Assembly (NCBI GenBank): GCA_036852015.1
Contig: JAANDG010000241.1
Coordinates: forward strand, 1-64,000
Source: Pelodera strongyloides
Lineage: Eukaryota > Nematoda > Chromadorea > Rhabditida > Rhabditidae
Direction: 5' to 3'
Length of the DNA: 64,000 nt
The position numbers were made by a program, and so were the translations under genes. Of the stretch, positions 11,773 to 26,000 are shown piece after piece; the stretch's first letter is position 1; every line of letters starts with the position of its first letter. The notes below the pieces were generated by a model. It was not told the DNA's origin. It worked only from the letters and a program-made list of their open reading frames with translations, and searched no databases.

Positions 11773-14700
11773 ATGTTGACGCGGTGTGTGGCACGGGCTT
11801 GTGGGAGTTCAATCTCAAGCGCACCACTACTTGGAACAGCTACCCGGATAGATTATGTAAGGTTTAGTTTTATCCTTCTTTTTTATTGTCCATTCATTAG
11901 ATTTGTAGATAAGATATTGTTTAACTTAGCAACTAAATAGTTTTGTTTGGTTATGTTTGTGAGTGAAGTGAAGTATGGATAAACGGACACGAACGACAGA
12001 ACCAAGTGGTTTCTCGAGCAATAGTGGCTTATTGAGTATTAGTATGGAAACCGATAAATTTTAGCATAATTAAAATACTTCTGGTTTCTATTCATACTTG
12101 CCTTTCAGAATAGATGGGAATCTCGTCGTACTGTAGCCGCTTTGCCGAGTTTTCGCATTTACAGTTTACGAAGGAAGATCGCGGAAAGATTTGCCAATAA
12201 GTAAGTGAGTCGTATATATTTTTTCTTAATGGTTTCCGTTTTTGTATTAATATATGTTAACACAATTAGTAGTTGTTAAGCTATGCCGATTCACATATGT
12301 TGGTTTCTTGGAATTTCCTTAATTAGTAAGGACGCAAATTCTATCGCAATTTTTTATTCTAGCCATGAAAATGAATCTTCCTTTTACTTACAATTTATTA
12401 ACGTGAGTCGTTTTTGTTTGTGGACGGCGTAAGTAGTAAGTAGTTTGTTCATTGTTTTCTAGTTAAATCTGGCAATTTGTGCTCGTTCTTATTGCCCGTA
12501 TTGAGTGTTATTTACTTGAGGTATTCTCCAGAGCGCGTGACAGAATTGGGCCCGGATTTGGCCTGTTTGGAATGGCTAATGGAATCTGGAGCCACTGATG
12601 TTAGTTGTGCTTTTTTTACTTTACGTATTCTTTATCTATATATCTCCATCTCGGTATTCCAGCTAAAATACAAACTTTAGACACACAAATGTTCTAGTCT
12701 CATGTCTCATCTGTTATGGCTAATTGCTACTAGTACTAGGCCTTTTGGAAAAGAGAAGGTATATCCTGATGCTTATTTGTTCCATCTAGGTTCAAATGAA
12801 CGATGGTGAGCGAATCGGAAGTATAGCAGAAATGCGAAAGTATTTGGACCATGCACTATCACTGCCAAAAGATGAGGTGGGTTGTTTTTTGTTTGGTTTA
12901 CATAAGAAAGTTAGATTTCTTTGAGAATTCATTATGATTTTCATTTAGCGCCCAGTTAATCTTGTTCTAATATGTCTCACATTCATGAATAGGGAGTTAG
13001 TCAGTTGCACCCTATTATCCATAGAATTTTGATGCGTTAAAACGATATAATGAACGGCCTGGTTTTTGAAACGTGTGTTGGACAACTGCATTCCCAATTC
13101 CCATATCGAATGCATGATAAATATCGCTCAGTATCGCGCAGTTATTTGCATATACTACGATGCGCGATGCGCCCGACACGTGTTTCAAAAAACGGGTTTT
13201 CTATAGCTTTAAAAAAACTGTCGGATTTGTTTTTTACCGAGTGGCATTGTTTCTTCAGACCGCCGCGCAGTCTCGTTTATTGCCTGGAGATTTGTCATTT
13301 GAAAAGAAATGGCCCAACGCTCCGAGAGTGCATATTGTGAAGGTAGGTTTTGTATTTTGTAACTTTTCTTGCCTAACTAAATTTTATTTTTCAAATGCGA
13401 ATGTCAGTGTTTCAAGTGGATATTATATAATTGTTGAATTGTTGTGGCTGCTGGTGGCATTTGGAATCCTGAAACGAAAAAAAAAACATTTGAGAGGAAA
13501 GCAATTTTCGGGTTTCTTACATGTTGATTAAAAATGGAACATTGATTGAAAACTGAAAATTTCTAATCAAAGTAGCAATTATTAGAACGGCAGTTATGTG
13601 TGTTAACTGACATATATCAAGACAGATTCGAGAATTATGGGAATATGACAGCTTGTTCTTTGCATAATATTAATTACCAGCCGTTCGAAGAGCCCTACGG
13701 GCTCTTCTCCGACTGGAGGAATCGGCCTTCGGCCGATTGTTTCCCTATTTAAAAAAAGGATTGCTACAACTTAAAAAGTAACTCTCGTCTCTTTCTCCTC
13801 CCACACATTCGCACGTCTCTGATTGTGGAAACGTATAATAATCAGTTTGGATCACCACTCGACTAATGCTACCATGCAAATTTGCTATTGAAGGTGCTAT
13901 ATGTAAGGCAGAGGATTATCCTTGTGATAAGCTAGCATAGCTCAACAGGTAGAGGGTTGGACTATGAATCGAGAGGTTGTGCGCTGCTGCGGGTTCGAAT
14001 CTCGCCAGCGGCAAAGATTTTGTATGCTCTTTGACAATAGAAAATTTTCTTTATGAAAGGATTTCGTTGCGTGCATACAAACAAAAGACCAAGTAAACTC
14101 TTCTCCTTTATATAATAAGATATTAATTTCCTAATTGTGTAGGTGGACGCGTCTGACTCTGCAATTGCCAACCCCGGATTCCCACATTTTCGGGATCTGC
14201 GGCGGCTGGAAGCTTTAAAAGTGAGTACTTAGTTATGTTCCTCATTAATTATGTACACCTGCTTCTTTCTGAATGAGTTTCGTATTATTTCGATGCACAG
14301 AATCTTTGCAACCTTTTTATATTACCTCTTTATTCCATGAAATGTACATAGTCTTGTAGAAACAAAATAGAGAGATAAACAACCACAGGCTAGACACAAT
14401 CAGGAGGTCTAGCTACTTATGTGGTGCTAATAATATAAACTATTAATATTGCAATTTTCAACGTTTGTGATATGAATCCAGTATAATATGTGAGTAGAGG
14501 TAATAGTGCTTTCGAAAGCCCGTCGGGCAAGGCTAGTTAGTTATTAGTGCAGTTCAACGGTTTGTAGATACTGTATTAGTTTATGTTGTAACATGGTTCT
14601 ATTGTGGTTGCCTTTGAGTAACTAAATTTTTCTTTACTTATATTTTTACACTTTCAACTTTCAGCTAAATTTCTGCGATTATTTTGGTGACGAGGCTTTA

Positions 14701-15751
14701 CGTGAATTGGCAATGGGTAGTCCAGCTACGACGCTAAAGGATATTGTAAGATTTTAGTATTTATTCATTTATTTTATTTTCGTACGTGCTAAGCATGTTA
14801 TTACTATCTAAAATCTAAACATTTAATTACTGCTCTATAATCGACTCTCAGCTGTACAGTCATTGTACAGTCTAAACTCTAAACAGTCACTAAACAGTCA
14901 CGACATTCACATTAACATTTGTGGATACGTTAGCATATTAATTTGTTTACCGAACACGGAGTATGAGCTTATGGTATTTTATGTTCTTTTAGGAAATCGT
15001 CCTAAATCCCTGTGTGACTGACGGAGCTGTTTACTGGTTGAGCAGGCTCAAAGCATTGAGGTTTGTTAGTTATCTTGTTAACATTTATATCATTACTTGA
15101 TTTTTTACGTTATTTCTTTGTACTGCTACTGCTTTGAGTTAGCACCACATAGGACTTTGTTCTCGTATGCAATCATGTGGAACAAACCAGGGTCCAGGGC
15201 CTCTTTTTGTAGAAGTGGTGTTCTTAATTCATAGTAGCTCTGCTTACTGTTTAGGCTGTATGCCGTAAAGGTCATTAGAGGGTAGTGGGTGTGAAGTGAT
15301 CATTGCCTTATGACTGATGTAGTATTGTTTCACGTAGAGTGCAGGTTAGGCCACCCCTAAACGTTTAATTTATTACATCATTATGGTTGCAACTATTTTC
15401 GCCCCTAAACCCTTTCTTTCTTTAGACGTGCGCACTTCTACTTTCTACCCTATGTAACAAATAGAAAGGTGATGTTTTTTTCTTTTTTCTTTTGTTCGAA
15501 TAAGATATGAGACATAACATCACAAAAGGATATTCATTGTTTTACCTTACTTATTATACCGCTTTGTTGGTTTGCTTTTGTTTAAAATGTCATTATATGC
15601 GATTGTTAATTGTTACTAACATTAATGTTAATATAAATATAATTGCCAGTTTTAGACGTTTTTGCGGCAACTGAAGACTGCACTGCCAAAATGTGACGTC
15701 ACATTTCCTGAAGTGGACAAAGTTGGTTATGGTTATGATGAGAAAAATTAG
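11773..15751 (+). CDS. DMAC2L: Mitochondrial ATP synthase subunit s / DMAC2-like protein
   Basis: This family (ATP5S, coupling factor B; small leucine-rich-repeat protein) acts at the matrix side of the inner mitochondrial membrane. Exons: 11773-11856, 12109-12200, 12521-12599, 12790-12876, 13259-13342, 14143-14220, 14665-14745, 14993-15060, 15426-15468, 15656-15751; all phases agree, giving 263 residues (human about 215). Family landmarks: [17 protein letters not shown] (about residue 65, cf. DVGPDRAASEWLLRCGA), VDASDSAI (about 143), [24 protein letters not shown] and a final LKTALP. The first 28 residues are rich in Arg, Ser and Ala and lack early acidic residues, as in a mitochondrial presequence; an alternative frame of that exon would stop at the next junction, which supports this start. 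The exon-3 acceptor (ttacttgag) is weak. Intron 5 holds a Helitron-like insertion. Confidence 0.88.
13036..13227. mobile_element. Diverged family-A-like MITE in DMAC2L intron 4
   Basis: Starts TTAAAACGATAT and 'gtttttgaaacg', ends 'cgtgtttcaaaaaacggg ... agctttaa'. The layout is that of family A but with many changes. Confidence 0.5.
13677..14120 (-). mobile_element. Helitron-like non-autonomous element with a tRNA-like unit (copy 1)
   Basis: Read on the minus strand it starts TCTTATTATATAAA after an A and ends with a hairpin (agccctacgggct) followed by CTGG before a T. This fits Helitron ends (5' TC, 3' hairpin plus CTRR, A/T target). A nearly identical 448-bp copy lies at 52093-52540. It sits in DMAC2L intron 5 and has no protein-coding capacity. 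Confidence 0.72.
13931..14013 (+). other. tRNA-like sequence inside the Helitron-like element
   Basis: It has a D-arm-like 'tagctcaacaggtaga' (A box) and 'gggttcgaatctc' (B box), 83 bases overall. The anticodon stem and acceptor pairing are poor and the variable region is long, so a functional tRNA is unlikely. A SINE head or internal Pol III promoter is more likely. Confidence 0.55.
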
Positions 15752-17004
15752 AATATTCGATATCCGATTACTGTACTTGAGTACTTGTCCTGGAGTCGAA
15801 CGGCGGAGGTTCGGTTCTCCGTAGGGTCTTTTGTTTTGCTAGGATAGGATTATTTTTTTAGACGATTTAGGGTAGATTAGATGTTTGACGTTGTTTAACT
15901 CGTTGTTTTCAAGTTTTAATCTTATTGTGTTATTTGTATTGTTTTGTTTTGGACATGTTGTCTGTAAGAACTAGGTACAATTAATTATGTGCAAAAAAAC
16001 CTACATAAATTATTATCTTTCAGAATTGTGTGAAGTGTAAAACATTAAAACTGTTTATATTAAAATATTTATTTCTAGGACTCTGACATATGTACATGAG
16101 AAGTTTATAGTATAACGATTATACTATAAAATAATATTGGCTCGTGAGGCTCACAAGACTTTAACGCATAATAAAAAAGTTATGAGCAAACCCATAAGTT
16201 AGAGCTGAAACTATCACAAAAGTAATATGCAAATTCAATTGGATATTGTCTTGATACTGTAGAAAAATTGAAGGCGCTTGTTTTTGTAATGCTATGCTAA
16301 AGGGAAATTGGTAATAAGGTTAATATTAGGAATAAATATAAATTGTTCGACATCTTACTGCGAGTAGGCCAGTAGGTGTACAATGCTTTTGTCAACGCGA
16401 AACAGGGAGGGGTATGTATATAATAGCTCTATTTTTTGTTCATATTAAAGATTAGTCATGTTAGATACTGTGCAGAATGGACGTAGACAATTTCCGGAAA
16501 ATACAATATACTTTTGTATGAAAGGCATTTCTAAATCGACACGTAAGCTTATTAATTACAACATAATAAATCCATAACCGAACTGATGCATATGTAAATT
16601 ATGGGACCGGCAGGTAATTGAGATCAGATATAGAGGACCCGAAGTAATTGGTCGTGAACGTGGTAGAATTTTTGGAAAGAAATCTTGAAGATATAATAAT
16701 TATTGTTTAGCAATTATGTTTTTGTCTATGTTAAGATGAACGATCAGGTTTGGCTAACTAGGGGAGTAATGCGAAATGTAAGTATTCACATTTGCCATTT
16801 TCATAAATATTTGCGCGCAGGACGGTACTATTCTGTAAGGTTCACGAAGGCAAACTAGTAGATACATATTTATGTTTAATTTAGGCCAAACATAGGCCTT
16901 CTGCGAGGGTTCAGTCCTGCCCTCCAGGTTTTTAGACTTCTGAAGAAGAGGACAACCAACGAGAAATCAGTCTTGGAAGAATATAGGAATTTGAATATTC
17001 TTCG
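15752..17004. other. Intergenic, convergent gene ends
   Basis: This is the space between the DMAC2L stop (+) and the channel stop (-), so both 3' UTRs must lie here. I see no open frame with family features and no clear repeat. Confidence 0.6.
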
Positions 17005-20000
17005 TCATTCGTCTCCAAACGTTTGCGACAAAATTCCCATCGGTCCCACTCTAGTGGCTGATATTTTTTGTTCGTCTTCTTCTTTATCACGCACGTTCTT
17101 CATTGCACTCTGAAAGACAAAAGAAAATATTGGGGGCAAAAGTGTTGAGCAATATGTTAGCGATATGTTCGCGCACTTGTGGCGTAGTTATGGCGCACCT
17201 GCCGCGCCCACCCTAAGTCACGGCATGTTGCCGTCGCGAGAGAAACACAGTTTCATCAGCGAAGTGACCCTGCTCTGTTTTGAGTTAAACCTAGTCAGTG
17301 TCTATTAATTTAGTGAGATTTAGTTTGTATTTTCTCACAACTAACCGAACAAAATTATGTCACTGGGCAATTTTTGTTGTCTGGTGTGCGTGACCAAGTT
17401 AAATTAATACAAGTCTAGATTTAGATGTACTCAAATTCCCACCTTAATCAAGTGTTTCTGTAGTAACAATACGGAACTTTGATTGTTCATTAGAAATTCC
17501 TTGAGACTCAGGAGGCCATCGGTTTGCAAGTCAATACTGCTTCGTTCTGAGGACATGTCGTAACCTGAAGGCAATTATTTGAACTTATTTTTTAACTGCT
17601 AACTAAAGCGTGAACGATTACTACAGAATTATAAAAGCGATTGCTCAACGGCACGTAAACTCCAACACCTAAACTATGATGCAAGTATTGAAAACCAAAA
17701 GTGTAGTTAAGTGCAATCGGGACCCAACATAGAATAGCAGAATCCTGTATAGACCAACGTCAATATGCCTTCTGTGTGATCCCCGACTACCCCTATTCGT
17801 GAGTGTCAAGGTGACTAGTTGTAGAAGGCGGGTGCGGAATTGAACCTGCGATGGTTGGGCGTGACACACGCGCTCAACCGATTGAGCTACGCGGTCACTG
17901 ATGGGAAAGACGCCTGGCGTGGCATAGTTCAGGCGGAAAAACTTGGGGAAAATTATTTACCTTTGGGTGGCCGTAAACCCAGACCCATATAGCGTTTCGG
18001 TTTCTTGAAGCATAAGAAGTTATCATCCACTTTGACATCCATTTTCTAAAAATAATATTTACCAATTAAAAAGAACCAAGAAAATGAGAGTATCTTTTTG
18101 TGATGTAACGTTCGGAAACTATATATGCGAGCTTATTGTAAATCTCCTATTTTACCTTAATTAAATGTTTACAAGAAAACATTTTACAATTACCTTAATC
18201 ATCCAGTTAAGCAATTGTCGTACGACTATCGATGACACGTTGAAAAGGCAGTAGAAACAACAGGCTCCTGAATAATTTTCCACTTTATATTCAGTTTTTT
18301 TTTTTGCAACGAAGAAAGATTTATTCGCAAATACAGTTGTGTCATGCATATATCAGAAACGAAAGTTTACGTGCAAGCTGCGTGATTTCCGCGCGAAAAC
18401 AGGTAGGGAGCCGCTAGCGCGCCACCTTTTTTTACAGTTAGGTAAGGTAGATTATGTTTCACTGCGTCTAACATAACAACATCATAGAAAGTTTCGAGTA
18501 ACTTGTGTTCGATGGAAAAAAAAACAATGAAAAACTCACCAAGTGTTAACAATAAGAAATTGAGAACTCGATAAAAGTCTGCGTTGACGGAATGAACTTC
18601 TGCTTGATTGGAAACGTAGTCGCCGAATCCAATTGTGGCGAAACTGAACATTAAAAACTAAAATATATAAAAATTGGGAAACTTTCAATTCGGAGCGGCA
18701 GACAGCTGGCGCTCGCAATTGCGCCGCGAAGATCTGGCACACAAATAGGTTCTTTTGTCAGATGTGGGGAATTTGTGTTTGCAATATAAATGGTGTCCAA
18801 GAACTAGCTTGTACCTTCAATAAAAGTTTGCAGTTCCCTCCTTTACTGCATTTTATCTCTCTTTCTCTCTTCCTCACTCTCTAGTTAATTTCCTCCTCCC
18901 TCAATTTCCAATTACCGCGAGGCTTACAATTAGTTTAACCTTTGCGGCACAAGTGTGCAAATTTAGCCCTGATAAAATATTTTATGACAAGGAAGCGGGT
19001 ACTCGCTCCCTCGGATAGCGGGTACTCTACTTTCCAGCCCACAATTACCTTTCGATCTTTACTCGAGTTAGAGGGTTAGAGCAAATAAGGTGCGCGAGCG
19101 AGCGTTGTTTTTTGTTCGGGAACTTATGCAAACGTTGCCAACATTTAATAAGCAAACAATAGAAATAGAATGAGTGCAACTGAGTTCGCAGGTTATACTA
19201 GACTCTTTTTAAAATGTGGCCAGTAGATGGCTAATCGAGCTTTGTCATAAATATATTCGGTCTGCTGCACAGCGGTATGAAAACCATGATATCCGCTAAT
19301 ACTCAACGACAAACGGTGCGATAACTCAGGGACGCAATTGCACAATTCACTAATTACAGTGGACAATTAGCAACATACCTAATAAAACAAAAGTAGAGCG
19401 CATCGATGTAGTGCCAGTTCTCCGCGTGACCGTATACCGCCGCCGCACCGAATATCAACAACATTGACAGGGTCGCCAAACAGAAGAACACTTTGTAAAC
19501 TGATGGACGCCATTGGTCGTGAGCCTCGCACGAGCTTAAATTACTAAAATAGAACAATTATTCAAGAAGTGTAATGTAAGAAATTATCTAGGGTAACGGC
19601 CAACCGTGGCGTACACGGCTGACACAATTTTGTAAGTATTTCGAAAAAAGGTGGCTCAGAAAATGAATGCACAAGTGTAATGCAAGGGTGTCTGTCAACT
19701 AGAGTTTTACACATCACCCGCATTCTAAGCGTGACAAGAGCGTGTACCTTTTGGACGGGATGCCTTGCTTTCAACGTGGTATGGCCGTAAGCTAATTTAT
19801 TCAAGCAAGGGGGTACAATACATTGTTCACTTCGAAGTTTTGCTTTTTATGACATGTTCCGCAGAGGTGCTGATCAGTTGACGACAAGTTCCAGATGACA
19901 AATTTCTCGTAAGAAACAAAATGTCAAGTAAAGGAACACACTGATTGCTTGATTGATTACATATAAGCATACCTAGCTGATTCCGCATAGTCTTCATTGT

Positions 20001-23000
20001 TCACAAGTAATGTGATTGGCTTATTGTTACTTGCCAACATCAATCGTCGTTTCACCTTTCGCTCGTGAAAATATCTGAAGAAGTTTAATATTATTTATGA
20101 AGTATTCTATGAATTAGGTGATCAAACAAGCTGAATAATCTACTACTAGTAACACTAGTTGCCCACAATGGTAGTCATACCAATATTTAGCGTCTGGAGA
20201 TGCATTTTGTATGTCGACCTCACAACGGTAGTACGACCACATCTTCTGACGTGCCTGGGCTAAGGCTGGGGCTTATGTATGTGGGTAGTCTCTAACGAAG
20301 GTCTGGCGCAACCCCTGTGCACAGGTATTAGGGCCAACATAACTTACCGTAATAAATAACTAAAGGCCGTGATCTTCCGTTCCAGAAATAAGTTGAAGAA
20401 TAAAACACAGCAAGTGCATCCGAATATACCGTATACAATGGTGACGGCTTTACCCAACAGCGTCCGTGGTGTCGCCGTACCAAACCCTAAAATAAAGTTA
20501 TCTTTACAGTATCCTTACGTTAATGACACTAGGTATAATGTATGCGTTCTGGAATCGCTCAACAATAAAAACGAAAAACAATTACGATGTTTCAAGTCAA
20601 GAATAAATTAGTCTCCTGCTAACAATGACCAGTAAGTACGTCGTTACGTCGAAACGTAAGTCGGTAAGTACGTCGTTACGTCGAAACGTAAGTTTAAGTA
20701 TATTCTGTAATGTTTTGAGATAAGAAATTTGGGCAACATAAATTAAAGTGTCATCTTCTTACCGATTGTTGATATCACAGTTCCTGAGAAAAAGAATGCT
20801 CCTAATAAGTCAAATCGGTCTTTCTCTGAAGCCAGGCCGCTTGCAGTCCCATGACCGTGAAGTTCTAAAAAAAAAACGAGATTTTGAGAAGTTGTAGTTT
20901 AGAGTTTAGACTTTAGACAATTGATCGACTGTACATATTACTGGCCTATCGCTAGACTTAGATAAAAACTTACCTAATAACTTTTCCAATTGTTCTAAAC
21001 AGCTCGCCGAACCATTACATATGTTTAGTCGAAGTTGGGCTGTTTCGTCTTGGAACTGAAATATTGAAACATATAAGAAGAAAGATAGACCAAGGACGTG
21101 TGGCGCTTCAATGGCTCAAAGTGTCGTAATTTGAGATAGTTTGGCTCACATTTGGCTTACAATTAGCACAATCTGTCCTGGATTAAGGTTGCTTTTCTCC
21201 TAGTGCATGCTACCTACATTGACGTGGAAACTATACATATTGATTTGTAGATATACTACAGCTGATTGCTGAAGAACCCTTTTATCCCTATTCTATCCCT
21301 ACGACGAGTCGTCAAGTCAATCAAGGTAATAATTAATAATGCAATTACGACAACATAACATATGTGATAATGTTTACTATGCTTATTTATTCACCCTTGG
21401 TTATTATTCATCGCCTCTAATTTCATCGATGTACCCTAATAAAGAATCTAATAAACTTTTATTGCTTTATTAATCCTATTTTCCCCTTATTGTTTTCGAC
21501 ATTGCATTGTATTATTAGTATTCTTCCCAAATACAAATAAGCCGAGAAAGTCCTCATTTTTGGTTATTCTGAGAATATCAAATTCGCTTTCTTTGAAAGA
21601 AGACACTATAAATAAATATGACGAAATTTGACACCCTACTGTGCATATTTATTAGTATTAGTGCATCGATTCTACTTTGTAATGCCTTAATAATAAAATT
21701 TCTAGTCTTGAAGATATATTTGCCACTGGGAGGAAAACAAGACAAACTAGAATCAAGAAAGACTGTTCACAATTTCGGTATGTTTTTATTTCCAGAGGTT
21801 GCTCCAAAGGCTGAATTACCAAGTCGCAAGAAGAGTGCGAAAACGCCGCGGCACACGTGCCATTCGCCACCGCGAGCACACTGACCACCCACACACAAAA
21901 AATATAAGAAACATGATTGCTTCTTGTAATTTTGACTTAATGTTTTAATATGTAAACAATTGTTCAAGAAAACAAGCAAATAAATCTTCTCCCCATTGCT
22001 TACTTTATTTTTCCAGCCGTATTTTCCAGCTACTATTCCGGCCTGTTACTTATTATTCTCTCATGTAATAGTGTAATTAACAGTGTAATTGTGTTCTTTG
22101 AATATAGCCAACCCTTTTTAAGTTTACGCTATGCCAAAAATCAATTGTCCCCTCCAGAAATACTTGTATGTATTCTGTTCGATACATTGTGTGCGTGAGG
22201 GGGATTAATTTTTAATCTGATCTACTTTTACCCCGCGTCTTAGATACCCATATTACCCGATTAAAGGGCGTGGGACATGTAGGGGCCCCCATTAAAGGGA
22301 GGGGTGCATGTCGGTAGTTTGCGTCGGGTTTAGACACTATACAATAGACAATTACCCGGTTCCTGATACATACAACTTTAAAGCGATATAACAGCTTGTT
22401 TTAGAATACGTTGGGTGCTATGTTCCCACGTCGTGCATGCAAATAACTGGGCGATACTGCCCGATTTTTTTAGCCCAATTATATTCATTTGCAAACAACA
22501 TATGAGAAAGCAGTCGCGTAACACAGTTTTCGGAAACCGGGAGCTATGTCGCTTTAGAATGCATCCATTTTTAGAATGCAAGCTTCCTTTACTATAGTGT
22601 CATCTTGATTGCCTCATCTTTCTATACAAGTGACAAACGTCGGGTCCAAAAGACCTACATTTATGAATTGTTAAAGAGATAGAGAGATCCAATCGCCAAA
22701 CCAAAAGAACATACATAAAGAATAAGCCTCTTGCACTGGTCGGAGAACACTGCTACAGTAACTACTTCGTTTATAAATAAGAAAGTGAAACTGTAAAGCT
22801 AGTGAGCGCATATACAAAAGACACTGGGGCATAAAGTCACAATGAATTTTCTGAGTCGCACAAACTATTTTCGATTATCTTACCAAGACGGTGGGGTTTG
22901 TTTAGCATAATTACAATGGAAGAAGCACCACAGTACGCTAATTGTTAAGTCTCGACATAGAACTTAATCTTAATCTTAATCAATAATCGGTCACCTGTCC

Positions 23001-26000
23001 CACATAAAACGTTCAACACAGGAAAAGGGAATAATTGCCCAGACCAGAGGTAGCAGGTCAACAAATGGTTTTCACTGAAAGAACCATTTGGTGACCGGTC
23101 AGTGACCATTTGATGACCACGTGGTGAGCAGCTGACGACGGTTTTCGAGAAAACGTGGTCACAACAAGGTCACCAAGTGGTCACCAAATGGGCTGACCCA
23201 CGAAAAAGCCAGGGAACCGTCGCATGGGTTCCTCTTTCCCGTGAAAAAGCAAAATATTGCGTGCAGTTTCAAACTCCTTTTGACGAATAGTTCTTGAGCA
23301 CCTAGACATATACGTTACTATTTATTATTATTTCCCCCAAATTAGTTCTTAGATGTTCTCTGCTTACCTTTTTACGTCCGCAATACGAGTGCGAATTGAT
23401 ACATATAGTCTGTTAATTGTGCTAAATAATTTATTCGAATGCAACGGGGAAAACGGGTCCAATTGCCTCAGTATTCAATTACAGCACGTGTGCGCCGACT
23501 AAAGAAAGGGAATTTAATATATTATTTATCGTATGCAATAAGTAATAAGGAAGAGGGAAGTATGTATAACATAAGCAATCGGTGTTCCGAGAAACTTGTG
23601 TGCGTCAGGTATTCCAAGACTCAACGATTGGATCACCGACATTGTAGCTTATAGGACCCAGGAAAAAGCAATCTCATAATCAAAGAAAGGGACAGACAAA
23701 CTACATATTGATAGAAAGACATTTTAAATTTTCTCGTGCAAGAAGACAACGATTATAGGAAGTTTACTGTAAACCGGGGATTCCGTAACACCCGAAACTC
23801 GTTAGGTTAGCTCCTCGAGAGACCACTCGACGTGGAATTCTCCACCAGAACAAAAACAATCTGCATACTGTTTCTTTAAGAGCCTGAGCCTTTCTGAGGA
23901 AACTGTCTCTTTGGTGCATGGCCTTACAAGTATGTATCTTGACATCCAGCTATGAGTTAAACAGCAGAGATCAATAATAAAATCTATTAATCGCATCACC
24001 GTCCCATCATAACACTTTCAATTTTATGTTAAAAACACACTGAAAAGCGATTAGAGGGGCTGTAATGCGGTGAATCTAAATTTATTTCATAACACGTTAC
24101 CGCGGTCACTGGCTTTTAAGCTTTGAATGGAGTGAATCTATTTTCAGATCGCATCCACACTAAATACACTTAAAAAGCTTTTTTTTTGTAAGAGTATTTA
24201 TAAGTTAATTTCAGAAAGACTTGGTCGGGATCAATATGGGGAGAAAATAAAATAGGACGCGGCAAAACACTGACCTAAGGCTAAGGCCCTGAGCAAAAAC
24301 TCGACTTTATTGATGAAACTAAGCCGTCGCGCGCATTTGGCGAAAATGTGTGCGGCGAACACATGGCGCATTCGTGGCGCATTTTTGGAGCGCTTCCAAT
24401 ACGTCAATTGCGCCACACCACACTTGGGCCAACATAAAATTCACACCTTTCGCACACGCTAAGCACGAAACTTTTAACTTTAAATTTATCAGTTTTAGGT
24501 CAGGATGGTTCAAAACAAAAAATGCACTCAAAAGAGAATTTTCTACTCTATCGATTTATTAAAAAATCGGACCAGTGATTTTCTGTGGCTCCGTCCCTTT
24601 ATTATAATACTGCATATGTTTATACATATAACTTTCTCCGCTAAATTTTTTCTTAGTGCAAATAAAAGGCTTATATCATTTCTAGAAAACCTTGTGCAAA
24701 AAAAGTTAATAACAATAGTCCTTCCCCATGGAGAACAATAAAATGTTAATCCGTATATTGAAAGATTATTATCTTATACGAGCATTATCATTGTCATATT
24801 GATTTTTACATAAAAGGTGGTATTGGAAGGATAATAAGAATTCAAATGGATTTTTGCAAAAAAAAGGTGCCATATTCCATATTCTCTCAGAAAGCGAATA
24901 AACAATAAAGATTCGAGGTTTTGCTAGGGCTAATTAAAGCGGAATGACCCGTGGAATGTGAAGCGTATGTTTTTGGATGGATTATATGTTAATGTTAATT
25001 ACCGCGGTAGGCATTTCCGACACAAAATCGTCTACGCATGGGAATGCACTCAGCCAGATACGCTTGCTTCCATAATGCACATAAAATACCGCTGTAACGT
25101 CGTGTTTGTAAGCTTAATATTTCATATTCCAAATCCAAATGGATCCAAAAAAATGAATAATAGAAATCAATCAATAAATCAATAAATTACCGACCTTTTT
25201 CCTCTCTTGCACTTCGTTGTCCCTCTCCAAAAAGTTGAAAAGCAGCGCTCCAAAACATAGATATAAAAGTAAAAGGAGTGAGATTAGGACGAATCGGGCA
25301 TTTTCCTCGTAGATGTGTAGTCGCGCAAAGCAGCCCACCTGAAATTAACCAATCGATTGATTTAAAAGTAAAAGGGTGTGGTGTAGTGGTTATCTGTCTC
25401 ATGTAAGGACCACGGGTTCGATCCCCGTCTCAGGAGGGCACATCCCCCCCCATCAAAGGTCTAAATACTAGTAGGGAGATAAGTCCCGAGGAAATTGGCC
25501 ACCGGGAGGTCTTGAAGTTGGTCACGATACTCTGTAAGGCCCATACACCGTTTCCGCGCATTCGGTTGCTATTGTGGGAAGCGTTTACAATTTATCTTTA
25601 TCTTTAACCCGAGAAAATTATGCTCACAATTAGGCGTCCCCCTTACTTCACATTATGCTTTTGAAAACTGTTTTCTCATTAATTTCTTTCCGTTCGCACG
25701 GGCGCAACCGTGGAATCCAGGTGAAATATTTTGATTAACAAGTGATTGAATTTTGTTTGGCTCTGAGAAAAACTCTGCGAAGGTGTGACACAGAAGAGAG
25801 AGAGAGAGAGGGGGAGAGAGAAGAGAGAGGGAGAGAGAGACGGGAGAGAGAGATAATGAAGGGAATATTCCCGACTACATTGCTAATTGATTGAGAGAAA
25901 GGCAGGTGAAAGAAGAAATGTTTAACATCGTAGTTCTTCAAATAATATACGGGAATCCAAGGGAATGAACCAGTTACCACAAGGTCCGTTTGTAAAGGAA

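Noticed and set aside
21618..21884. 88-codon + strand frame starting with a signal-peptide-like stretch (MTKFDTLLCIFISISAS) inside a channel intron
   Set aside because: It has no domain, no exon partners and an acceptor-like site in its middle; the hydrophobic start is expected by chance in AT-rich DNA.
23040..23240. Possible CRISPR-like or tandem array because of repeated 'ggtcacc/ggtgacc' words
   Set aside because: The words are irregularly spaced and occur in both orientations; it is a eukaryotic repeat, not an array.
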